This document shows, in pieces, positions 25,641 through 33,751 of a stretch of DNA of 64,000 nt. Position 1 is the first letter of the stretch; each line of letters opens with the position of its first letter. The stretch is from Acidimicrobiales bacterium (GTDB lineage: Bacteria > Actinomycetota > Acidimicrobiia > Acidimicrobiales > DATDAH01): positions 1 to 64,000 of the forward strand of contig JAEUJM010000005.1 of assembly GCA_016794585.1 (NCBI GenBank). Reading direction: 5' to 3'. The position numbers and the translations under genes are program-made. The notes under the pieces are model-generated. The model saw nothing but the letters and a program-made list of their open reading frames with translations. It was not told the DNA's origin and did not search any database.

Positions 25641-26707
25641 CAGTAGGTCAGGACTCCTCGGGCCAGACGGCCCGCGTGCATGTCCTCGACCACCTCGGCG
25701 AAGGACTCCATCGGATAGGTCTTGGACACCAGCTCGTCGAGCTTGAGCTTGCCGTCCAGGTAGAGCTGCACCAGCAGCGGGATGTCGTGGTGCGGGCGGG
25801 CGCCGCCGTAGCGGCAGCCGCGAACGCCCCGGTCGATGTGGGTGAGGTGCGTGATGGGCACCTCCATCTTCGCGGTGGGGGCGGGCACGCCGATGATCAC
25901 GCAGTTGCCGCCCCAGTCGAGGGCCTTGACCGCGTCGCCCACGACGGCCGGGTGGCCGACGCACTCGAACGACCAGTCGACGCCGCCCTTGACGAGCTGC
26001 TGGATCTGCTCGACGGAGCCGCCGTCGCTGGCGTCGACGAAGTCGGTGGCGCCGAACTCCATGGCGAGCTCCTTCTTGGATGCCATCGTGTCGACGGCGA
26101 TGATCCGCGAGGCGTCGCAGAGCTTGGCCGCCTGGATCACGTTGAGGCCGATGCCGCCCACGCCGAACACCGCCACGGTCTGGCCATGGGTGACGTCGGC
26201 GGTGTTGAGCACCGCGCCGGCGCCGGTGATGACGCCGCAGCCGATGAGGCAGGCCGACTGGAGCGGGATGTCCTTGCTGACCTTCACGGCCTGCACCTGG
26301 TCGACCACGGTCACGTCGGTGAAGACCGAGGTGGCGGCGAAGTTGTAGGCGGGCTCACCGCCCACGGTGAAGGGCTGGCTCATCACGCCGAAGCTGCGCC
26401 GGCAACGGGTGGGGAAGCCGGTGTTGCAGGCCGAGCACTGGCCGCAGTACTTGAGCGTGGACAGCACCACGTGGTCGCCCACCTTGAGCTTGGTGACCTC
26501 GCTGCCCACCTCCTCGACCACGCCGGCGCCCTCGTGGCCCATCACCAGCGGCGTGGGGAACGGGATGCTGCCGTCGAGCACGCTGAGGTCGCTGTGGCAG
26601 ACCCCGGCGTTGACGATGCGGATGGCGACGTCGGTGGGCCCGGGCGGGCGCACCTCGACGTCGGTGCGGACGGCCGGCGCCGTCCCGTCGTACACGATGC
26701 CCCTCAC
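25640..26707 (-). CDS. Zinc-dependent alcohol dehydrogenase (MDR family)
   Basis: 355 residues from GTG 26707. Catalytic zinc ligands are in NAGVCHSDLS and GHEGAG; structural zinc is bound by the four cysteines of CGQCSACNTGFPTRC. GVGGIGLNVIQAAKL is the NAD site. This is the class III-like actinobacterial branch that includes NAD- and NDMA-type enzymes. It follows the FadD3-like gene with an 87-base gap filled by the leader repeat at 26718-26781. Oxidation of an alcohol group in steroid breakdown is plausible. Confidence 0.87.
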   Translation of the reverse strand: MRGIVYDGTAPAVRTDVEVRPPGPTDVAIRIVNAGVCHSDLSVLDGSIPFPTPLVMGHEGAGVVEEVGSEVTKLKVGDHVVLSTLKYCGQCSACNTGFPTRCRRSFGVMSQPFTVGGEPAYNFAATSVFTDVTVVDQVQAVKVSKDIPLQSACLIGCGVITGAGAVLNTADVTHGQTVAVFGVGGIGLNVIQAAKLCDASRIIAVDTMASKKELAMEFGATDFVDASDGGSVEQIQQLVKGGVDWSFECVGHPAVVGDAVKALDWGGNCVIIGVPAPTAKMEVPITHLTHIDRGVRGCRYGGARPHHDIPLLVQLYLDGKLKLDELVSKTYPMESFAEVVEDMHAGRLARGVLTY

Positions 26708-26717
26708 GTTGTGCCTC

Positions 26718-26781
26718 CTTCGTCGGCACCCCTTCGGGATCCGACACTCATCGGCCCCGCTGCTCCGCTTCGTTGCGCAGC
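26718..26781 (-). repeat. Two-hairpin leader repeat, copy A
   Basis: 64-base GC-rich element. In minus-strand sense it begins GCTGCGCAAC, closes a first hairpin with GCAGC, has a second small hairpin TCCCGAAGGGG, and ends GACGAAG immediately before the GGAGG that serves the alcohol dehydrogenase start at 26707. It aligns base for base with 59511-59574. Confidence 0.7.
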
Positions 26782-26794
26782 CTCGGGACCTGCT

Positions 26795-28393
26795 TCACGG
26801 ATGTGCTTGGGCTGCCCGTTCGCGCAGCTCGAATTTCAGGACCTTGCCGCTGGCGTTGAGCGGCAGCTCGTCCACCACCTCGACGAACTTGGGCACCTTG
26901 TAGTTGGCCATGTTGGCCCGTGCCCACTCGATGACCCCGGTGGGGTCGAGGTCGGCGCCGGCGCGGGGGATCACGTAGGCCAGCACCACCTCACCGAAGC
27001 GCTCGTCGGGCACCCCCACCACCGCGGCCTGGGCGATGCCGCCGTGGCCGAGGAGCAGGTTCTCCACCTCGGCGGGATAGATGTTCTCGCCGCCGCGGAT
27101 GATCATGTCCTTCTTGCGGTCGGTGATGTCGAGGTAGCCGCGGTCGTCCATCACCCCGATGTCGCCGGTGTGCAGCCAGCCGTCGGCGTCGATGGCCTCG
27201 GCGGTCTGCTCGGGGTCCTCGAAGTAGCCGAGCATGACGTTGTAGCCCCGCACCACGACCTCGCCGGGCTCGCCGCGGGGCACCTCGCTGCCGGCGTCGT
27301 CGACCACCTGCACCTCGACGTCGGGGATGGCCCGGCCCGAGGTGTTGGCGATGGTCTCGGGGTCGTCCTCGGGGCGGCAGATCGTCGCGGTGCCGGTGCA
27401 CTCGGTGAGCCCGTACGCGGTGAGGATGGTCCGGAACGTCAGCTCGGTGCGCATGCGCTTGATCATCTCGACCGGGACCGCGGCGGCGCCGGTGACGGCG
27501 AGGCGCAGGCTGGACAGGTCGTACCGGTCGCGGTCGGGGTGCTCGAGGATGGCCATGTAGAGCGTGGGGGCGCCGGGGAGCATCGAGATGCGCTCCTTCT
27601 CGACGTTGCGCAGCACCTCGTCGACGTCGAACACGGCCTGGGGGACGATGGTGGCCCCCCGCATGAGCGCGGCCATCCAGCCCGCCTTGTAGCCGAAGGT
27701 GTGGAAGAAGGGCATGACCACGAGGTAGCGGTCGCCCTCGGCGAGGCCCACGAACGACGACCACGTCTCGAACACCCGCAGCGTCTGCGCGTGCGTGACC
27801 ATCACACCCTTGGGGCGGCCGGTGGTGCCCGAGGTGAAGATGATGTCGGAGAGGTCGTCCGGTCGGACCGCGGCGGTGCGGGCCGAGGCCTCGGCCGGGT
27901 CGATCGAGCCACCGGCCTCGAGGTAGTGCTCCCAGGTCTCGGTGCCCTCTGGGGCGTCCCCACGGAGCACGACGATCTTGTCCAGGGCGGGCAGGGCCGC
28001 GCCGGCGCCGCGCAGCATGGCCACGTAGTCGGTGCCGAGGAAGCCGTTGACGGTGAAGAGCACCTTGGCGCCCGACTTCTCGAGCACGTAGGCGGCCTCG
28101 CCGCCCTTGAAGCGGGTGTTGACGGGCACCAGCACCCCGCCGGCGCCCAACAGGCCGAGGGCGGCGACGATCCACTCCCAGACGTTCGGGGCCCAGATGG
28201 CGACCCGGTCACCGGGCTCGATGCCGGCGGCGATGGCGGCCCGGGTCGAGTGCTCGACCCGCTCGGCGAGCTGGGCGTACGAGAGGCGCAGGTCGCCGTC
28301 GACCAGGGCCTCGGCGTCACCGAAGCGTGCGACCCCACTGGGCACCAGCCCCGGGATCGTGCCCCACGTCTGCCACCCCTCGTCGCTGCTCAT
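26795..28393 (-). CDS. fadD3: Acyl-CoA synthetase, FadD3-like
   Basis: 532 residues. The ATP-binding P-loop SDIIFTSGTTGRPKG is at about 182-196; the stretches FFHTFGYKAGWMAALMRGAT, LPGAPTLYMAILEHPDRDRY, LTAYGLTECTG and the catalytic Lys in NASGKVLKFELRE follow. Internal motifs are those of FadD3, which activates HIP, the two-ring propionate left after A/B-ring removal. ATG 28393 is preferred to GTG 28402. Transcribed with an alcohol dehydrogenase, an SDR and an LLM oxidoreductase; a CTGACG-type operator lies 21 bases upstream. Substrate is by family resemblance. Confidence 0.85.
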   Translation of the reverse strand: MSSDEGWQTWGTIPGLVPSGVARFGDAEALVDGDLRLSYAQLAERVEHSTRAAIAAGIEPGDRVAIWAPNVWEWIVAALGLLGAGGVLVPVNTRFKGGEAAYVLEKSGAKVLFTVNGFLGTDYVAMLRGAGAALPALDKIVVLRGDAPEGTETWEHYLEAGGSIDPAEASARTAAVRPDDLSDIIFTSGTTGRPKGVMVTHAQTLRVFETWSSFVGLAEGDRYLVVMPFFHTFGYKAGWMAALMRGATIVPQAVFDVDEVLRNVEKERISMLPGAPTLYMAILEHPDRDRYDLSSLRLAVTGAAAVPVEMIKRMRTELTFRTILTAYGLTECTGTATICRPEDDPETIANTSGRAIPDVEVQVVDDAGSEVPRGEPGEVVVRGYNVMLGYFEDPEQTAEAIDADGWLHTGDIGVMDDRGYLDITDRKKDMIIRGGENIYPAEVENLLLGHGGIAQAAVVGVPDERFGEVVLAYVIPRAGADLDPTGVIEWARANMANYKVPKFVEVVDELPLNASGKVLKFELRERAAQAHP

Positions 28394-28413
28394 GTCCCCC
28401 ACTCCACCGGAAT

Positions 28414-28428
28414 CTGACAGGGCGTCAG
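28414..28428. promoter_or_regulatory. CTGACG-N3-CGTCAG operator, one mismatch
   Basis: CTGACAGGGCGTCAG keeps the CTGAC/GTCAG arms; the sixth base of the left arm is A in place of G. It lies 21 bases before the FadD3-like start. Confidence 0.58.
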
Positions 28429-28509
28429 GTTAGCCCCAGCGCCCCACCCCGCCCGAAGCCCGCCGGCGTCGCCGAGGCGACGGCGCCGACGCGGCGGCAA
28501 CGATGCCCG

Positions 28510-29076
28510 TCAGGCCCGGGGCCCGGTGATGAAGGCCTCCCACGCCTCCATCGCCGCTTCGGCATCCATGGCGCGGACCTCGTCCTCGTCGCGGCCCGCC
28601 GTATGAACGAGTCGCTCGACGAGCCACTGCGGCACCGGTTCGACTGCCGGCTCGCGTGCGGCCGAGCCCACGGCGCTCACCGTCCGGCCCAGCAGGTCGA
28701 TGACGTCGGCCAGCGCCTGGGTCCGGGGGTTGTCCGGCAGGTCGGCCACCCGGCCCTCCATCTCCGCGTAGATGGCTGCGTGGGCTCGGGCCCCGACCGC
28801 CCAGACCTCGGCGACCTCGACGACGACGCGGCCGAGGTCGTCAGTGGTGGTCCGCCACACGATGCGCCAGTGCCGATCGCCGATGGTCAGCTTCCGGAAG
28901 CCCACCAGCGCCCCGAGGAGCGGGTCCCCCGCGTTCGGGTCCCGTTCGAGGAGGAGCATCTTCTTCAGGACCTGGCGCACGACCTGCGGGTCGATGCGGA
29001 CGAGGCGAACGAGGTCGTCGACGGCGGCGTCGATCAGTCGGACGTAGGAGCGCGTCCGATCCGCACCGCCGTCCAC
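28510..29076 (-). CDS. RelE/ParE-like toxin with a C-terminal extension
   Basis: 188 residues, about twice the length of simple RelE/ParE toxins. Residues about 1-105 have the RelE-type pattern (VVRQVLKKMLLLERDPNAGDPL, KLTIGDRHWRIVWRT, VEVAEVWAVGARAHAAIYAEM). The remaining 80 residues are helical, acidic and of unknown role. GTG 29076 is eight bases after the antitoxin stop. It may inhibit translation or gyrase, depending on subfamily. Confidence 0.7.
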   Translation of the reverse strand: MDGGADRTRSYVRLIDAAVDDLVRLVRIDPQVVRQVLKKMLLLERDPNAGDPLLGALVGFRKLTIGDRHWRIVWRTTTDDLGRVVVEVAEVWAVGARAHAAIYAEMEGRVADLPDNPRTQALADVIDLLGRTVSAVGSAAREPAVEPVPQWLVERLVHTAGRDEDEVRAMDAEAAMEAWEAFITGPRA

Positions 29077-29083
29077 CTCGTGC

Positions 29084-29413
29084 TCAGTCGACGCCGGCAG
29101 CGAGGTCCGCGTCGAGCTCGGCCTCCAGCTCGGCCCGATCGAACCCGAGCGAGGCGATCACGTCGTCGAGCGACGTGCGGCGGCCGCCGTCGGTCGCGAG
29201 ACGGGACAGGACGAGCGCGGCGCTGCGCAGATCGGCCTCCAGATCGGCCAGCGCCTCGAGCCGCTGCATGCCCACGATGGCCGCCATCGGCCGACCGTGG
29301 CGCTCGACCACGACGTCTCGACCCTCGTGCGCGCCACGCACGATCGCGCTCACCCCACGCTCCGCCGCCTGCGTGACCGAGAGGGTCTCCGCCGAACTCG
29401 ACACAAGGACCAT
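29084..29413 (-). CDS. Phd/YefM-type antitoxin
   Basis: 109 residues. VTQAAERGVSAIVRGAHEGRDVVVERHGRPMAAIVGMQRLEAL is recognised in parts as the Phd/YefM fold that binds DNA and the toxin (prevent-host-death family). The acidic C-terminus DRAELEAELDADLAAG would neutralise the neighbour toxin. First gene of a two-gene module. Confidence 0.75.
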   Translation of the reverse strand: MVLVSSSAETLSVTQAAERGVSAIVRGAHEGRDVVVERHGRPMAAIVGMQRLEALADLEADLRSAALVLSRLATDGGRRTSLDDVIASLGFDRAELEAELDADLAAGVD

Positions 29414-29464
29414 GATCAGACCGTACAGATTTCTGCACAGTTTAGCAATGGCCCTGCGTCCGGC

Positions 29465-30244
29465 TCAGGCGAACCAGTGGCCGGCGTTGACGTCGAGGGA
29501 CTGGCCCGTGACGACCCGACTGAGGTCCGAAGCGAAGAACACCACCGAGTCGGCGATCTCGGCCGATGTAGGCAGGTGGTGCAGGCAGGTCTCGCTCGCC
29601 ACCTGGTCGTACTTCTCCTCGGCGGTGATGCCCTCCTGCTCGGCCAGGAAACGGAAGTACCACTCCACCGAGTCGCCCCAGATGTAGCCCGGCAGCACCG
29701 AGTTCACCCGGATGCCGTACGGGCCGACTTCGCGGGCGAGGGTCTGCACGGCGGTGAGCAGCGCGGACTTGGCGGCGGCGTAGATGCCGAACTCGGGCTG
29801 GATGCGCCGGGCCGACATCGAGTTGATGAACACGATCGAGCCCTTGCCCTGCTCCTTCATGGCGGGGAGCACGGCCTTGGTCATCTGGATCGTGCCGAAG
29901 ACATTGACCTCGAAGCCCTTGCGCCACGTCTTCATGTCGTTGTCCTCGATGGTCTCGAGGGGCGGCTGGACGAAGGCGTTGTTGACCAGCACGTCCACGT
30001 GGCCGAACTTGTCGACCGCCGCCTTGGCCAGGGCGTGGCACTGGTCCTCGACGGTGATGTCGGTCGGCACGCACAGGGCCCGCCGACCGAGCGCCTCGAC
30101 CTCGGCGGCGACAGACTCGAGCTTGCCCGGGGTCCGGGCGGCGAGCACCACGTCGGCGCCCTCGCGGGCGAAGGCGAGCGAGATGTCCCGCCCCATGCCG
30201 GGGCCGACCCCGGAGACGATGGCGACGCGGTCTTGGAGGAGCAT
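29465..30244 (-). CDS. SDR-family oxidoreductase
   Basis: 259 residues. The cofactor motif is GVGPGMGRDISLAF, slightly unusual in having Pro in the glycine-rich turn; NSMSARRIQPEFGIYAAAKS carries Ser-Tyr-Lys and VNSVLPGYIWGDSVEWYF the substrate loop. A monocistronic gene divergent from the LLM gene at 30366, with a 44-base palindromic repeat between them. Substrate unknown. Confidence 0.84.
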   Translation of the reverse strand: MLLQDRVAIVSGVGPGMGRDISLAFAREGADVVLAARTPGKLESVAAEVEALGRRALCVPTDITVEDQCHALAKAAVDKFGHVDVLVNNAFVQPPLETIEDNDMKTWRKGFEVNVFGTIQMTKAVLPAMKEQGKGSIVFINSMSARRIQPEFGIYAAAKSALLTAVQTLAREVGPYGIRVNSVLPGYIWGDSVEWYFRFLAEQEGITAEEKYDQVASETCLHHLPTSAEIADSVVFFASDLSRVVTGQSLDVNAGHWFA

Positions 30245-30280
30245 CGGGTGATCCTGGCACGCGCACGAGGCCTGACCGTT

Positions 30281-30324
30281 CTGGCTCCCGATTCGATCGC
30301 CCTGGCGGTCGAATCGGGAGCCAG
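30281..30324. repeat. 44-base palindromic repeat, copy 1
   Basis: Starts CTGGCTCCCGATTCGA and ends TCGAATCGGGAGCCAG: 16-base perfect arms, inner TCGCC/GGCGG nearly paired. It lies between divergent genes, so it cannot simply be a terminator. Two more copies are at 39514 and 40999. Confidence 0.8.
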
Positions 30325-30365
30325 TTCGGCCGGAGGGCAGGACCCGGCGCCACTACGTTGACGCC

Positions 30366-31283
30366 ATGGCCTCGATCGTCCCCGCCGGGCAGCTCGTCTA
30401 CGGCATGCAGCTGCCCATCCAGTCCCAGAGCCGGATCTACGTCGAGCCGTGGGAGCTCGAGGCCGGCGCCCCCGAGCTCGCCGCCGTGGCCCGCAAGGCC
30501 GACGCCACCGGCTTCTTCTACATCGCCGTGTGCGACCACGTGACCCTCCCGGCCGAGCAGGCCGAGCGCATGGGCGACGTCTGGTACGACACCGTCGCCA
30601 CGCTCGGCTGGCTGGCCGGCATCACCGAGCACGTCCGCCTCCTCTCGCACGTCTACGTCGCCGCCTACCGCCATCCCCTCGTCACCGCCAAGGCCTTCAG
30701 CACCCTCGACGAGCTCTCCGGCGGCCGCGCGATCCTCGGCGTGGGCGCCGGCCACGTCGAGCCCGAGTTCGAGCGGCTGGGGGTGGACTTCGCCGGCCGG
30801 GGCGCCGCCACCGACGAGGCCGTCGACGTGCTGCGCTCGGTCTTCGACGGCACCTACCCCGACGCCGGCGTCGGTCCCCGCCCGCGCCAGGAGCACCTGC
30901 CCATCTGGATCGGCGGGTCGTCCAAGCCGGCGTTGCGCCGGGCCGGAGCGCGCGGCGACGGCTGGCTGCCCCAGGGCACGCCCAAGAAGGACATGCCCGA
31001 CTCGATCGCCTACCTGCGCGAGGCCCGGGCCGCCGCCGGGCGGGCCGACGACCCCATCGACATCGGGGCCATCACCGGCATCTACTACGTCGGCGAGCCC
31101 ACGTGGGACGTCGGATCCTGGACCACCACCGGATCGGGCGAGGCCATCGCCGAGCAGATCCGGGGCTTCGCCGGGCTCGGCGTGAACCACGCCCAGATCC
31201 GCTTCCGCAGCCGCTCCCTCGACGAGCTGCTCGACCAGATGGAGCGCTTCCACGCCGAGGTGGCGCCCCACCTCAACGGCTGA
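30366..31283 (+). CDS. LLM-class F420-dependent oxidoreductase
   Basis: 305 residues. ATGFFYIAVCDHVTLP, SGGRAILGVGAGHVEPEFERLG and LPIWIGGSSKPALRRAGARGD are typical LLM/F420 features. It is followed by a small VOC protein. It has no KstR- or CTGACG-type box; its promoter region carries the 44-base palindrome. Reaction unknown. Confidence 0.85.
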   Translation: MASIVPAGQLVYGMQLPIQSQSRIYVEPWELEAGAPELAAVARKADATGFFYIAVCDHVTLPAEQAERMGDVWYDTVATLGWLAGITEHVRLLSHVYVAAYRHPLVTAKAFSTLDELSGGRAILGVGAGHVEPEFERLGVDFAGRGAATDEAVDVLRSVFDGTYPDAGVGPRPRQEHLPIWIGGSSKPALRRAGARGDGWLPQGTPKKDMPDSIAYLREARAAAGRADDPIDIGAITGIYYVGEPTWDVGSWTTTGSGEAIAEQIRGFAGLGVNHAQIRFRSRSLDELLDQMERFHAEVAPHLNG

Positions 31284-31302
31284 GGCCGGGACGGTCGAGT
31301 CG

Positions 31303-31692
31303 ATGGAGGTCCTGTCCAGCCGGGTGCTGATCGCCCCGACCGACTTCGAGCGCTCGGCGGCCTTCTACGAGGCCACCCTCGGCCTGCGCATCTACCGCGA
31401 GTACGGGGTCGCCGGCCGGCGCACCGGCGTCGTGTTCTTCCTCGGCGGCGGCCACCTCGAGCTGAGCCGCTCGGGCAGCACCGCGGCGCAGGGCGTGGTG
31501 ACCCTGTGGCTCCAGGTCCCCGACGTGGCCGCCGAGCACGAGCGCCTGGCGGCCGCCGGCGTCCCCATCACCGACCCGCCACAGCGCATGCCCTGGGGCC
31601 TGATCGAGATGTGGGCCACCGACCCCGACGGCCACCGCCTCTGCCTCGTCGAGGTACCGCCCGAGCACCCGATCCGCCGGCGCATCGAGTGA
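31303..31692 (+). CDS. VOC-family (glyoxalase/dioxygenase-fold) protein
   Basis: 129 residues. VLIAPTDFERSAAFYEATLGL opens the first beta-alpha-beta module, HLELSRSG holds the first-module Glu position and MWATDPDGHRLCLVE the second-module metal residue. One VOC unit pair, as in glyoxalase I-like or small extradiol-like proteins. It follows the LLM gene by 19 bases, suggesting co-transcription. Confidence 0.83.
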   Translation: MEVLSSRVLIAPTDFERSAAFYEATLGLRIYREYGVAGRRTGVVFFLGGGHLELSRSGSTAAQGVVTLWLQVPDVAAEHERLAAAGVPITDPPQRMPWGLIEMWATDPDGHRLCLVEVPPEHPIRRRIE

Positions 31693-31726
31693 CCTCCCGG
31701 CACGCGGCGACCGCCACCGACTGACC

Positions 31727-33079
31727 ATGAAGGCACGCTTTCGCGGGATGCAGCGCCTGGCCGACCACCCGGCGCGCTTCGTCGTCATCGCCTTCGCGAT
31801 CGCGATCGCCGTCGGGACCGGCCTGCTGTGGTTGCCGTGGTCGTCCCCGGCAGGTGCGCGTCTGAGCCCCCTCGACGCCCTGTTCACCGCGACCAGCGCG
31901 GTCTGCGTCACCGGGCTGTCCGTGGTCGACACCGGGCAGGGGCTCACCGGCTTCGGCCAGGCCGTGCTGGTGGTCCTGGCGCAGCTCGGCGGCTTGGGCC
32001 TCATGACCATCGCCTCGCTGATCGCGCTCCTGCTTTCCCGCCGGCTCGGCTTGCGCATGTCCCTCGTCACGACCACCGAGCGCTCGACCCTGCAACTCGG
32101 TGACGTGCGGCGGGTCCTCTGGGGCGTCGCCATGGTGACGGTCCTCGTCGAAGTGGCCTTGGCGGCCATCCTCGCCCTGCGGTTCGCCATCACCTACGGC
32201 TACGGCCCCGGCAAGGCCATCTGGTACGGCGTCTTCCACTCGGTGATGACCTTCAACAACGCGGGCTTCTCGCTCTACCCGGACTCGCTGAACCAGTTCG
32301 CGACGGATGTGGTGATCACCGGCCCGGTGATGGTCGGGATCGTCATCGGCGGGCTGGGCTTTCCGGTACTCGTCGATCTCTACGTGCAGCGCCGATCCGG
32401 ACGGCGGCTGTCGATGCACTCACGACTCACGCTGGTCGGCACCGCCATCTTGCTGGTGGCCGGTCTCGCGATGGTCCTCGCCTTCGAGTGGTCGAACCCC
32501 GCCACCCTGGGCCCGATGGAGGTTCCCGAGAAGGCCTGGGTGGCGACCTTCGGCTCGGTGGCGCCACGCACCGCGGGATTCCACACGATCAGCCCGGTGG
32601 ACATGACCGATCAGGCCAACCTCGGGACCACGTTCCTCATGTTCATCGGTGCCGGCAGCGCGGGGACCAGCGGCGGCATCAAAGTCGGCACGTTCTTCCT
32701 GCTCGGCCTCGTGATCCTCGCCGAACTGCGCGGGAGCCGGGACGTGGTCGCGTTCGGGCGTCGCATCCCCGAGGCCATCCAACGCCAGGCGTTGACGGTC
32801 GCCCTGCTGAGCGTCGGAGTCGTGGCCGTCACCACCACCGTCCTGATGGCGGTGACCCACCTGCGGTTGACCGACGTCGCCTACGAGGCGGTCTCGGCCT
32901 TCGGGACCGTCGGGCTCAGCACCGGCATCACCCCTGAGTTGCCGGCACCGGGCAAGCTGCTGCTGGTCGCGGTGATGTTGATCGGCCGGGTGGGTCCCGT
33001 CACACTCTTCACCGCCCTCGTCCTGCGCCAGCGGGCGGGAGCGATCCGCAACCCCGAGGAGGCTCCCCTCATTGGCTAG
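31727..33079 (+). CDS. TrkH/KtrB-family potassium uptake channel subunit
   Basis: 450 residues with eight to ten membrane segments. The four selectivity-filter repeats are visible: TSAVCVTGLSV, MTFNNAGFSLY, VAPRTAGFHT and AFGTVGLSTG, each with its central Gly. GAGSAGTSGGIKVGTF is the conserved gate region between the third and fourth units. It forms with the RCK protein encoded directly downstream a Ktr/Trk-type K+ transporter. Not linked to steroid genes. Confidence 0.92.
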   Translation: MKARFRGMQRLADHPARFVVIAFAIAIAVGTGLLWLPWSSPAGARLSPLDALFTATSAVCVTGLSVVDTGQGLTGFGQAVLVVLAQLGGLGLMTIASLIALLLSRRLGLRMSLVTTTERSTLQLGDVRRVLWGVAMVTVLVEVALAAILALRFAITYGYGPGKAIWYGVFHSVMTFNNAGFSLYPDSLNQFATDVVITGPVMVGIVIGGLGFPVLVDLYVQRRSGRRLSMHSRLTLVGTAILLVAGLAMVLAFEWSNPATLGPMEVPEKAWVATFGSVAPRTAGFHTISPVDMTDQANLGTTFLMFIGAGSAGTSGGIKVGTFFLLGLVILAELRGSRDVVAFGRRIPEAIQRQALTVALLSVGVVAVTTTVLMAVTHLRLTDVAYEAVSAFGTVGLSTGITPELPAPGKLLLVAVMLIGRVGPVTLFTALVLRQRAGAIRNPEEAPLIG

Positions 33080-33737
33080 GCGAAACCGCGGCGAGACGAT
33101 CCTGGTGGTTGGCCTCGGCCGGTTCGGCTCCGCGGTCGCGCTCGAGCTCGAGGACCTCGGCCACGAGGTGCTCATCATCGACGCCTCCGAGGAGGCGGTG
33201 CAGCGCTACGCATCGCTCGTCACCCACGCGGTCCAGGGCGACGCCACCGATCCAGACGTCTTGAGCAACCTGGGCGTCCCCGACCTGACGCACGCCGTCG
33301 TGGCCATCGGCGACGACATCGAGTCGAGCATCCTCGCCACTGCCGCCATCTCGGACCTCGGCGTGCCCAACGTCTGGGCCAAGGCGGTGACTGCGTCGCA
33401 CGCCAGCATCCTCGAACGTGTGGGCGCCGACCACGTCGTCTTCCCCGAGGCGGACATGGGCCGGCGCATCGCCCACCGCGTCACCGGCCAGATCATCGAC
33501 TACATCCAGGTCGACGAGGACTTCGCCCTGGTGGAGACGGGGCCACCGGCGAAGCACCTGGGCAAGACCTTGCAGGAGGCCCAGCTGCGGGCCGCCTACG
33601 ACGTGACCGTGGTGTCGGTGAAGCCCCTCGGCGGCCACTTCACCTACGCCACGCCGGACACCCGACTCGACGAGGGGTCCGTCCTGTTGGTCGCGGGTCG
33701 CAACGAGGCGGTCGAGCGCTTCGCCCGCAGCACCTGA
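33072..33737 (+). CDS. TrkA/KtrA-type RCK regulatory subunit
   Basis: 221 residues from TTG 33072, inside the last codons of the TrkH-type gene, so translation is coupled. The N-domain has VVGLGRFGSAVALELEDLGHEVLIID for NAD(H)/ATP nucleotide binding; from about residue 140 an RCK_C domain follows (VETGPPAKHLGKTLQEAQLR). One RCK pair, as in KtrA, and not the doubled form of enteric TrkA. Confidence 0.9.
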   Translation: MARRNRGETILVVGLGRFGSAVALELEDLGHEVLIIDASEEAVQRYASLVTHAVQGDATDPDVLSNLGVPDLTHAVVAIGDDIESSILATAAISDLGVPNVWAKAVTASHASILERVGADHVVFPEADMGRRIAHRVTGQIIDYIQVDEDFALVETGPPAKHLGKTLQEAQLRAAYDVTVVSVKPLGGHFTYATPDTRLDEGSVLLVAGRNEAVERFARST

Positions 33738-33751
33738 GCGGCCGGTCAGGT
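33732..33751. terminator. Bidirectional terminator-like inverted repeat containing both stop codons
   Basis: ACCTGA (33732-33737) and TCAGGT (33746-33751) are perfect arms with CGGCCG in the loop. The arms contain the stop codons of the RCK gene and of the convergent LLM gene. Confidence 0.42.

Noticed and set aside
25628-28417. A 929-codon rightward open frame
   Set aside because: It mirrors the alcohol dehydrogenase and FadD3-like genes on the other strand and shows only low-complexity composition.
17571-29413. The three toxin-antitoxin loci as borders of a mobile island
   Set aside because: No integrase, tRNA end, direct repeats or change in base composition was seen around them.
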